From JBHJOF01 sp050330055 (lineage in GTDB: Bacteria; Pseudomonadota; Alphaproteobacteria; Kiloniellales; JAKSDN01), in NCBI GenBank assembly GCA_050330055.1, contig JBHJOF010000266.1:1-29772 (forward strand): a DNA stretch of 29,772 nt, in the 5' to 3' direction. This document shows positions 23,784-29,772 of this stretch, piece by piece. Made by a program: the position numbers and the translations under genes. Within the stretch, counting starts at the first letter, position 1. Every line of letters starts with the position of its first letter. A model generated the notes under the pieces. That model saw only the letters and a program-made list of their open reading frames with translations. It was not told the DNA's origin and ran no database searches.

Positions 23784-24772
23784 GCGGCGGGAACGGCGAG
23801 GGCCGCCAGCATGTCGCCGAAGCTGATCAGCCCGGGGAAGTGGCGCCCGACGAAGAGGCCGGCGATCCTCGCGCGGTACTCGACCGGCGGCTTGCCGCTG
23901 CGCTCCACCTCGTGAACGCGGGCGATGATCTGGCCGGGCTCGACCGCCGAGCCCAGATCGATGCAGTACTCGATCAGTCCAGCCGTCTCGCAGGTCACAT
24001 AGCAACGCTCGTCCGGCATCTCGAGTCTCATCGAGGGGGAACGGGCCGGCTCTCCGGCGAGGATGCCGGCGTGCTTCAGGAAGTTGGCGACGCCGCGCTT
24101 GCCGATCGCGGCCGTGGCGGCGGTCGCGCTGCCGCCCCCGCCCAGCTCGCTGGAGACGAAGACCTTGCCCAGCTCTTCGGCTGCGGTGTCGTAGAGACCG
24201 GTCTTGTCGATTTCGAGCAGCATCACCGAGTAGGGCGCCGCGAAGGCCTCCATGGCGGTGACGCAGCGTGCCTCCTGGTCCTTGTCGGGTAGCACGTGAG
24301 CGGCGGCGAAGGGCAGAAACTGCAGGGACCTGCCGCCGGAGTGGAGATCCAGAACGTAGTCCGCCAGAGGCAGCAGCCGGCGTTGAAAGTAGTCGGCGAT
24401 CTTCTCCGTCACCGTACCGTCGGGCCGCCCGGGAAAGACACGGTTCATGTTGCCGCCGTCGATCGGCGAGGTGCGCCGGCCGGCCTTGAAGGCCGGATAG
24501 TTCATGGCCGGCACGATGATGACGCGTCCCGAGACCTGATCGGCGGTCAGGCGCAGGACCAGGTCGAAGAGGGCGATCGGCCCCTCGTACTCGTCGCCGT
24601 GATTGCCGCCGGTCAGGAGCGCGGTCGGGCCTTGGCCTCGCTTCACCACGGTCAGGGGGATCATGATCGAACCCCAGGCGGAGAGGTCGTGCGAGTGAGG
24701 CAACCTCAGAAAGCCGTGCTGCACGCCGTCGGCTTCGAAGTCGACCGTCGCGGAGATCGGACTGACGCGCAT
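23780..24772 (-). CDS. doeB: N-alpha-acetyl-L-2,4-diaminobutyrate deacetylase (ectoine catabolism)
   Basis: 330-residue zinc deacylase of the succinylglutamate desuccinylase/aspartoacylase family, matching DoeB (EutE), which releases acetate from N-acetyl-diaminobutyrate in ectoine breakdown (EC 3.5.1.125). Shared segments: DGVQHGFLRLPHS, TVVKRGQGPTALLTGGNHGDEYEGP with zinc ligands His and Glu (NHGDEYE), PAMNYPAF, GNMNRVFPGRPDG, DYVLDLHSGG with the third zinc ligand His, and SSELGGGGSAT. Start ATG 24772 follows GGAG and lies 16 bases after the eutA stop, so the two are one operon. Its TAG stop (23780-23782) lies within a repeat, so the last residues may be recent. The ectoine importer is encoded next door. 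Confidence 0.93.
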   Translation of the reverse strand: MRVSPISATVDFEADGVQHGFLRLPHSHDLSAWGSIMIPLTVVKRGQGPTALLTGGNHGDEYEGPIALFDLVLRLTADQVSGRVIIVPAMNYPAFKAGRRTSPIDGGNMNRVFPGRPDGTVTEKIADYFQRRLLPLADYVLDLHSGGRSLQFLPFAAAHVLPDKDQEARCVTAMEAFAAPYSVMLLEIDKTGLYDTAAEELGKVFVSSELGGGGSATAATAAIGKRGVANFLKHAGILAGEPARSPSMRLEMPDERCYVTCETAGLIEYCIDLGSAVEPGQIIARVHEVERSGKPPVEYRARIAGLFVGRHFPGLISFGDMLAALAVPAA

Positions 24773-24788
24773 GGACCGCTCCGAGATG

Positions 24789-25550
24789 CTAGTACGACCG
24801 CAGCAGCCGGCCGAAACCGGAGACGGACAGGGCGCAGCCGGCCTGGCGCATCGCTCGCCAGAACATAGCCTGATTGCTCGTGACCACGGGAATGCCCAGG
24901 CGGTCTTCGATCGCTTGCGCGACCGGGGCGGCACGCAGCGCGGTGCAGGAGATGAACAGCGCTTCGGCCCGCGGATGGCAGGCTTCGCCGGCCGCGGCGA
25001 CGATGAAGTCGGGCAGCACCCGCGCGATCTCCCGGTCGTCGAGCAGGCCGAAGCAGGAGGCGTTGAGGATCTCCAGGCCGCCGGCCTCGAAATAGCCTGC
25101 CAGAGCCTCCGTCACCGCTTTGCTGTAGGGAGCCAGCAAGCTGATTCTGCGCGCCTGGAGTGTCGCGAAGGCGGCGATGCTGGCGGAGGTCGGGGTCACC
25201 ACCGGAACGCCGGGCTTGGCGGACTGGATGGCGTCGCGCACGGCGGCATCGCCGATCAGCGCGGAGGCCGAGGTGCAGCTGAAGGCGATGGCCTCCAGGG
25301 TCTCGCCCGGCAGGATGAGCTCGGCGGCGTTCGCCAGCAGCGGGCGCAGGGCCAGGAGATTCTCCGGCGTCGCCGGATTGGCGAAGGCCACCCGGTTTAC
25401 GTAGACGGCCAGATCGTCGCTTGGGCAGAGCGCGGCGAAGTCCCGCTCCGTGGTGTGGTCCGTCGCCAGAGCGATCAGCCCGAGCCGCCAGCGCGCCGGC
25501 CGCGGCTCGAGACGGGCCGCCTGGCCCAACAAGGCAGCGGGTGCCGCCAT
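24789..25550 (-). CDS. eutA: Ectoine utilization protein EutA (Asp/Glu racemase superfamily)
   Basis: 253 residues of the aspartate/glutamate racemase, maleate isomerase and arylmalonate decarboxylase superfamily. Two catalytic-type cysteines stand in FSCTSASALIG and FISCTALRAAP, in the two symmetric halves. LVTPTSASIAA-like and LAPYSKAVTEAL segments match the maleate-isomerase group. In ectoine clusters EutA is proposed to change the stereochemistry of hydroxyectoine-derived intermediates. That context (doeB downstream, ectoine TRAP importer divergent) decides the call; alone it could be a maleate isomerase-like enzyme. ATG 25550 follows AGGGAAGG. The usual partners eutB, eutC and doeA are absent between eutA and doeB. 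Confidence 0.85.
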   Translation of the reverse strand: MAAPAALLGQAARLEPRPARWRLGLIALATDHTTERDFAALCPSDDLAVYVNRVAFANPATPENLLALRPLLANAAELILPGETLEAIAFSCTSASALIGDAAVRDAIQSAKPGVPVVTPTSASIAAFATLQARRISLLAPYSKAVTEALAGYFEAGGLEILNASCFGLLDDREIARVLPDFIVAAAGEACHPRAEALFISCTALRAAPVAQAIEDRLGIPVVTSNQAMFWRAMRQAGCALSVSGFGRLLRSY

Positions 25551-25624
25551 CGTTCGATACCTTCCCTGCGGTCCTCTGAGCAGCCGGCGGCGACGATCTC
25601 AGCCCGAAGGTCACGCTGGCGCTA

Positions 25625-25638
25625 GAGATATATGTCTT
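25625..25638. promoter_or_regulatory. Operator-like site 1 upstream of eutA
   Basis: GAGATATATGTCTT is an imperfect palindrome that matches the perfect site at 25815-25828 in 12 of 14 positions. It lies about 75 bases upstream of the eutA start. Confidence 0.5.
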
Positions 25639-25814
25639 GTTCGCTCGCTTTCTTGAGGTCCGAGCGCTTGCAGCCTTTCGGCCTTCTTTCGTCTCGACCA
25701 TATCGAATAAAATCATTGTTATGCAACATAAATTCTGAACATGGCTGAAACACTAAGCGGATTCAGCCGGATTCCGTGTCCAGGTGGCATGCGGCCGTCG
25801 TCACTTCGAAGAGC

Positions 25815-25828
25815 AAGATATATATCTT
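25815..25828. promoter_or_regulatory. Operator-like site 2 upstream of teaA
   Basis: AAGATATATATCTT is a perfect 14-bp palindrome, unusual in this GC-rich DNA. Its centre is 190 bases from that of site 1, close to a whole number of helical turns. Confidence 0.55.
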
Positions 25829-26023
25829 CGTTGATCATGCGGCTGGCCTGTGGTAGCGTTGTAATCGAACAGGCGCCGATGAGCGCCCGGCGAACAGGTG
25901 AGCAAACGGCGTGGGTCGGCGTTTCCGCCGGCACTGCACCCTCTTCGGCACGTGGCCAACGTACAGCCCACGCGTCGGTCGGCATCTCGACAGGCCGGCC
26001 AACACTTCAACAGGGAGACCACC

Positions 26024-27058
26024 ATGCACGACGACTCGAATCGAACCCGCCGCACTCTTTTCGGTGCTGTCGCCTTGGGCGCCTTGGCCAGCGCGGTACT
26101 GCTCGCGCCTGCCGCGCAGGCCGCCGACTGGAAGTATGCCTTCGAGGAGTCCCTGACCGAGGTTCAGGGCGTATACGCCACCAAGTTCAAGGAAGAGATC
26201 GAGAAGAACTCCGACCACACGGTCCAGCTCTTCCCCTTCGGCACGCTGGGCGAGTCGGCCGACATCATGGAGCAGGCGCAGGCCGGCATTCTCGAGTTCG
26301 TCGACCAGTCGCCCGGCTTCACCGGCGCCCTGATTCCGGAAGCCCAGGTCTTCTTCGTGCCCTACCTCCTGCCGACCGATCAGGAGCACCTGGGGCGTTT
26401 CTATCGCGAGAGCAAGGCGATCAACGAGGACTTCAAGGAGCTTTACGCCGAGCAGGGCCTCGAGCTTCTGAAGATGTTCCCGGAAGGCGAAGTGGCGATG
26501 ACCACCAAGCAACCGGTCAACAGCTGTGAGGACCTGAACGAGGTCAAGTTCCGCGTCATGACCAATCCTCTGCTGGTGGAATCCTACAAGGCCTTCGGCG
26601 CCACCCCGACGCCGCTCCCCTGGGGCGAGGTTTATGGCGGCCTGCAGACCAACATCATTCAAGGCCAGGAAAACCCGACCTTCTTCCTCTACTCGACCAA
26701 GATCTACGAGGTCACCGATCACATTACCTACGCGGGCCACAACAACTTCACCACAGCGGTGATGGCGAACAAGGACTTCTACGACAGTCTTGGGGCGGAA
26801 GATCAGAAGCTGATCCAGGATGCGGCAACGGCCGCCTATGATCACATCGTCGACTATCAGCAGGGCTTGGCCGAGCAGGAACTGCAGAAGATCCTGGAGG
26901 CCAAGCCGGCAATGACGGTGACGGTGCTTACCGAAGAGCAGCGGTCGTGCTTCAAGGAGGCCGCCAAAGACGTGGAAGCCAAGTTCATCGAGATGACCGG
27001 GGAAAGCGGCAAGGCGATCCTCGAGCAGCTGAAGCAGGATCTGGAAGTGACCATGTAG
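26024..27058 (+). CDS. teaA: Ectoine TRAP transporter, substrate-binding protein
   Basis: 344-residue DctP-type periplasmic receptor closely resembling TeaA/UehA, which binds ectoine and hydroxyectoine. The signal peptide (to AQAADW, about residue 34) contains RRTLFGAV. Near-identical TeaA stretches follow: NSDHTVQLFPFG, LGESADIMEQ, QSPGFTGALIP, PYLLPTD, LYAEQGLELLKMFPEGE, and FRVMTNPLLVESYKAFGATP with the arginine that binds the substrate carboxylate in TRAP receptors. PLPWGEVYGGLQTNII and GQENP complete the set. ATG 26024 follows AGGGAGACC and precedes the signal peptide; an in-frame extension to 25898 has neither. It is the first gene of the importer operon and is followed by a strong hairpin. 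Confidence 0.95.
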   Translation: MHDDSNRTRRTLFGAVALGALASAVLLAPAAQAADWKYAFEESLTEVQGVYATKFKEEIEKNSDHTVQLFPFGTLGESADIMEQAQAGILEFVDQSPGFTGALIPEAQVFFVPYLLPTDQEHLGRFYRESKAINEDFKELYAEQGLELLKMFPEGEVAMTTKQPVNSCEDLNEVKFRVMTNPLLVESYKAFGATPTPLPWGEVYGGLQTNIIQGQENPTFFLYSTKIYEVTDHITYAGHNNFTTAVMANKDFYDSLGAEDQKLIQDAATAAYDHIVDYQQGLAEQELQKILEAKPAMTVTVLTEEQRSCFKEAAKDVEAKFIEMTGESGKAILEQLKQDLEVTM

Positions 27059-27097
27059 CCTGTCCGTTCGGCAGCTCGTGAGAGACTAAGGCTGAAA

Positions 27098-27125
27098 CGG
27101 GAGACGGGCACCGCTCCGTCTCCCG
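27098..27125 (+). terminator. Hairpin between receptor and permease genes (attenuator or processing stem)
   Basis: CGGGAGACGG (27098-27107) and CCGTCTCCCG (27116-27125) form a perfect 10-bp stem around an 8-base loop. No U-run follows, so complete termination is unlikely. In this place it probably stabilises the teaA message or lowers read-through, giving more receptor than permease. Confidence 0.7.
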
Positions 27126-27161
27126 TGCTGCTATCGAAGCGCCCACGACAGGAGGGGACGG

Positions 27162-27740
27162 ATGGCGGATGACACGAAAGACAACGAACACCAATCCAGC
27201 TTGCCCGGGTTCCTCGGCACCATCGACTCCCTGATCAGTCGCTTCGAGTCCTTCGCGCTGGCCGCCGGCGTCCTGCTCATGGCGGTGAACACGGTCGCCA
27301 ACGTCGTCGGCCGTTTCGTCTTTCAGCACAGCATCTTCTTCACCGAAGAGCTAAACAGCATCATCATCATTCTGATTACCTTCGCCGGCATCAGCTATGC
27401 GGCGCGTCACGGCCGGCACATCCGGATGTCCGCGATCTTCGATTCTCTTCCGGTCGCGACGCGCAAAGTCCTCATGATCGTGATCGCTTTCGTAACCTCG
27501 CTGGCGATGTTCGCGCTTTTCTACTTCTCGCTTCGCTATATCGGCAAGGTCGCAACCAGCGGGCGGGTACTGCCGGCGCTGCAGATCCCCGTCTGGTGGA
27601 TATTCGTCTGGGTGCCGGTCGGCTTCTTCATGACCGGCATGCAGTATTTTCTCACTGCCATCAAGAACATCATGGAAAAGGACGTCTATCTTTCCACGCA
27701 CGTGCTGGAAGGATACGAGGAAACGGAAGTCGAGATTTAG
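27162..27740 (+). CDS. teaB: Ectoine TRAP transporter, small permease (DctQ type)
   Basis: 192-residue membrane protein with four predicted helices: LAAGVLLMAVNTVANVVGRFVF, SIIIILITFAGISYAA, VLMIVIAFVTSLAMFALFYF and WWIFVWVPVGFFMTGMQYF. The conserved small-subunit features are present: a glutamate-containing FFTEELNS at the end of helix one and ARHGRHIRM after helix two. An unusually long hydrophilic N-terminus (about 25 residues) resembles TeaB. The start has AGGAGGGG eight bases upstream. It belongs with teaA and teaC; the TRAP class uses a sodium gradient rather than ATP. Confidence 0.93.
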   Translation: MADDTKDNEHQSSLPGFLGTIDSLISRFESFALAAGVLLMAVNTVANVVGRFVFQHSIFFTEELNSIIIILITFAGISYAARHGRHIRMSAIFDSLPVATRKVLMIVIAFVTSLAMFALFYFSLRYIGKVATSGRVLPALQIPVWWIFVWVPVGFFMTGMQYFLTAIKNIMEKDVYLSTHVLEGYEETEVEI

Positions 27741-27758
27741 GCCGCGGAGGATCCAGCA

Positions 27759-29042
27759 ATGGCAGCAGCCATGATGTTGACGATGGTCGTCCTGTTGCTC
27801 CTGGGATTCCCCATGATGATCCCTCTGATCGTGGCTGCCTTTATCGGCTTCTTTGCGTCCTTCGGCGGCATCGACAAGATGGACTTCATGGTCCAGCAGT
27901 TCCTGGCCGGCATCCGGCCGGCGTCCCTGATCGCCGTGCCGATGTTCATTCTGGCAGCCGACATCATGACGCGCGGCCAGTCGGCCAATCGACTGATCGA
28001 CATGGTCATGACTTTTATCGGCCACGTCAGGGGCGGTCTTGCGGTCAGCACCGCCACTGCCTGCACGCTGTTCGGGGCCGTCTCGGGCTCGACGCAGGCC
28101 ACCGTCGTGGCGGTGGGATCGCCGCTCCGGCCGCGCATGTTGAAGGCCGGCTACAAGGACTCCTTTGTCCTGGCCCTTATCGTCAACTCGAGCGACATCG
28201 CGTTCCTCATCCCGCCCAGCATCGGCATGATCATCTACGGCGTGGTCTCGAACACCTCGATCGCCGAGCTCTTCATCGCCGGCATCGGCCCGGGCTTGAT
28301 GATCCTGCTGTTCTTTACGATCTACAGCGTCATCTACGCCTCGATCAAGGGCGTCCCGACCGAGCCGAAATCGACCTGGAAGGCACGCCTGGTGGCGATT
28401 CGAAACGCCATCTGGCCGCTGGGCTTTCCGATCATCATCGTGGGCGGCATCTACGGCGGCGTCTTCAGCCCCACCGAGGCGGCCGCGGCCTGCGTACTCT
28501 ACGCGGTGATCCTCGAGTTCATCGTGTTCAGGTCGCTGAGCGCGCCGGACATCTATGCCATCGCCAAGTCCACAGGGCTGATTACCGCGGTAGTGTTCAT
28601 CCTGGTGGGGGCAGGGGCCGCCTTTTCCTGGGTCATATCCTTCGCCCAGGTGCCGCAGGCGATGCTGGGCGCGGTCGGCATCACAGAGATGGGTCCGATC
28701 GGCGTGCTCGTCGTCATATCGATCGCCTTCTTCATCGGCTGCATGTTCGTCGATCCGATCGTGGTGATCCTGGTCCTGGTGCCGATCTTTGCACCCGTCG
28801 TGAAATCGGTCGGCCTCGACCCGGTTCTGGTCGGTATCATTATCACCCTGCAGGTCGCCATCGGCTCGGCAACGCCGCCCTTCGGCTGTGACATCTTCAC
28901 CGCGATCGCCATATTCAAACGACCCTATCTGGAAGTGGTCAGGGGCACGCCGCCCTTCGTGATCATGTTGTTGCTGTCGGCAGTCCTGCTGATCTTCTTC
29001 CCGCAGATCGCGCTGTTCCTGCGTGACCTGGCGTTCAGATGA
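27759..29042 (+). CDS. teaC: Ectoine TRAP transporter, large permease (DctM type)
   Basis: 427-residue polytopic membrane protein with about 12 helices, the transport channel proper. Family marks include the opening MLTMVVLLLLGFPMMIPL, QQFLAGIRPASLIAVPMFILAADIM, FGAVSGSTQATVVAVGSPLRP, and the segment VNSSDIAFLIPPSIGMIIYG (ion-binding region). GGIYGGVFSPTEAAA, MFVDPIVVILVLVPIFAP and GSATPPFGCDIF complete the set. ATG 27759 follows GGAGG and lies 18 bases after the teaB stop. Confidence 0.95.
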   Translation: MAAAMMLTMVVLLLLGFPMMIPLIVAAFIGFFASFGGIDKMDFMVQQFLAGIRPASLIAVPMFILAADIMTRGQSANRLIDMVMTFIGHVRGGLAVSTATACTLFGAVSGSTQATVVAVGSPLRPRMLKAGYKDSFVLALIVNSSDIAFLIPPSIGMIIYGVVSNTSIAELFIAGIGPGLMILLFFTIYSVIYASIKGVPTEPKSTWKARLVAIRNAIWPLGFPIIIVGGIYGGVFSPTEAAAACVLYAVILEFIVFRSLSAPDIYAIAKSTGLITAVVFILVGAGAAFSWVISFAQVPQAMLGAVGITEMGPIGVLVVISIAFFIGCMFVDPIVVILVLVPIFAPVVKSVGLDPVLVGIIITLQVAIGSATPPFGCDIFTAIAIFKRPYLEVVRGTPPFVIMLLLSAVLLIFFPQIALFLRDLAFR

Positions 29043-29093
29043 GCGGCCCTTCGCACGACTTGGCATGCGCAGATAGCCTAGGGAGTGTGACCA

Positions 29094-29546
29094 GTGTTTG
29101 AGCGTATACTTGCTGCCGTGGATGGATCGGAAGGCGCCCTGGCCGCCCTGGACATGGCCGTGCAGCTTCAGAGCAAGTGCGATTCGGAACTGCTCATTCT
29201 GTGCGTCTACCGGCACTACAGCCTGCTCGAGGCATCCATGTCGATGGTTCGGCCCGAAGAGCCGGAAAACCTGGATGATTCCATGCGCGAGTATGCCGGC
29301 AGCGTGGTGGAAAGCGCCAAGAAGTTCGCCGTGGAGCGCAGCGCCAAGCAGGTGCGCGGATTCATCAAGGGCGGGCCGCCGGCCCGGACCATAGTCAGCT
29401 TTGCCAAGGAGAAAGGCGCAGGCTTGATCGTGATCGGCAGCCGCGGCCTCGGCGACATCGAGGGCTACCTCCTGGGCAGCGTGTCTCACAAGGTCACCAG
29501 CCTGGCCGCCTGTCCCGTGATGGTGGTGCGACCGCCGGCGGCGTGA
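29094..29546 (+). CDS. teaD: Universal stress protein associated with the ectoine transporter
   Basis: 150-residue UspA-fold protein. The ATP-binding pattern GSRGLGDIEGYLLGSVSHKV (G-2x-G-9x-G-S) near residue 123 and the opening RILAAVDGSEGALAALDMA are plain, so it should bind ATP. The last strand is CPVMVVRP. TeaD is known to sit beside teaABC in Halomonas, where it binds ATP and limits ectoine uptake; the same role is likely here. GTG 29094 follows GGGAG and lies 51 bases after the teaC stop. Confidence 0.92.
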   Translation: MFERILAAVDGSEGALAALDMAVQLQSKCDSELLILCVYRHYSLLEASMSMVRPEEPENLDDSMREYAGSVVESAKKFAVERSAKQVRGFIKGGPPARTIVSFAKEKGAGLIVIGSRGLGDIEGYLLGSVSHKVTSLAACPVMVVRPPAA

Positions 29547-29717
29547 GCCCGAACCCGGCCGCCGCGACCCAAAGCCGCAGGCGGGGCCACCGGGACGTCG
29601 AGAGGCGGTTGCACCGCTTTAGGATGCCCCGCAGTAGCCGTCGGCGGGCCGTGCTTGCCGGCCGGGCTGCGTTTGGCTATCTAGCGGCCGACGGCCGCAG
29701 GGAAACCGAGGATCGAT
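29547..29717. other. Intergenic region after teaD with weak hairpins
   Basis: A short stem GCGGT/ACCGC (29605-29617) followed by TTT is a poor terminator candidate. A longer inverted repeat GCCGTCGGC/GCCGACGGC (29637-29645 with 29687-29695) could form in the leader of the next gene. Confidence 0.4.
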
Positions 29718-29772
29718 ATGACGGGCGCGATCGAAGGTGGCAGCCAGGGCTTGATCGACGCTTTGTGGCGGG
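29718..29772 (+). CDS. Start of an unidentified gene, cut by the window end
   Basis: ATG 29718 preceded by GAGGATCG opens 18 codons (MTGAIEGGSQGLIDALWR) that remain open to the window edge. The ribosome site and open frame suggest a real gene, but the fragment is too short to assign. Confidence 0.4.
   Translation, partial: MTGAIEGGSQGLIDALWR

Larger units (their letters stand above)
25551..26023. promoter_or_regulatory. Divergent control region of the ectoine genes
   Basis: These 473 bases separate eutA and teaA and contain no credible gene. The section 25625-25740 is notably AT-rich for this window. It holds two similar palindromic sites, 25625-25638 and 25815-25828, plus a smaller inverted repeat TTATG-CAA-CATAA at 25719-25731. 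Just after the second site TTGATC (25831-25836) and TAGCGT (25854-25859), 17 bases apart, are a weak promoter candidate for teaA. The known ectoine regulator EnuR (MocR/GntR type) is not encoded in the window. Confidence 0.55.

Noticed and set aside
25719..25985. 88-codon minus-strand frame in the ectoine control region
   Set aside because: It resembles no known protein, lacks a ribosome site and covers the palindromic operator candidate.
27351..29489. 712-codon open frame on the minus strand opposite teaB, teaC and teaD
   Set aside because: The product is a low-complexity Asp/His/Arg-rich chain with no fold. It is the antisense shadow of GC-rich membrane-protein genes whose plus-strand products are unambiguous.

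Overview
The window is a GC-rich stretch with bacterial operon architecture and codon use typical of a free-living alphaproteobacterium. A marine or halotolerant member of the Rhodospirillales/Kiloniellales type is my best guess. The grounds are a ChoXWV-type choline importer with betA, an ectoine TRAP importer with TeaD, a homospermidine synthase of the alphaproteobacterial type, and dispersed palindromic repeats of kinds common in that class. No rRNA, tRNA, CRISPR array or recognisable transposase gene was seen.

Layout: (1) 1-414, minus strand, start of a nucleobase permease (UraA family) cut by the window edge. (2) 790-5695, plus strand, choline module: choline dehydrogenase (betA), choline-binding protein (choX), permease (choW), ATPase (choV), with a REPIN-like repeat between choX and choW. 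(3) 5700-6460, repeat-rich island with a small GIY-YIG nuclease gene between 90-bp inverted repeats. (4) 6466-9748, minus strand, polyamine operon: ornithine/lysine decarboxylase, GNAT acetyltransferase, homospermidine synthase; upstream of it lies a structured leader, probably the alphaproteobacterial speF RNA. (5) 10557-13837, single genes: a DapA-family aldolase, a PAS-type sensor kinase with a suspect N-terminus, and nagB. (6) 13840-23566, a LacI repressor divergent from a tightly coupled eight-gene operon: a polyamine-type ABC importer (binding protein, two permeases, ATPase), a cysteine hydrolase, a GH63-like glycosidase, a nucleoside hydrolase and a ribokinase. This looks like an uptake and dismantling pathway for a glycosylated ribonucleoside-like compound that I cannot match to a described system. 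(7) 23622-23783, composite palindromic repeat. (8) 23780-25550, minus strand, eutA and doeB of ectoine breakdown. (9) 26024-29546, plus strand, ectoine TRAP transporter teaABC and its universal stress protein teaD. (10) a possible new gene starts at 29718.

Taken together the window serves osmolyte and nitrogen metabolism. Choline is imported and oxidised to betaine aldehyde, ectoines are imported, and N-acetyl-diaminobutyrate is deacetylated. Ornithine goes to putrescine and on to homospermidine. The central LacI operon is the most unusual part. Its genes overlap by 1-4 bases, it has a perfect 16-bp operator-like palindrome just upstream, and the enzyme set (glycosidase, nucleoside hydrolase, ribokinase, amidase-like hydrolase) suggests stepwise release of a sugar, a base and ribose.
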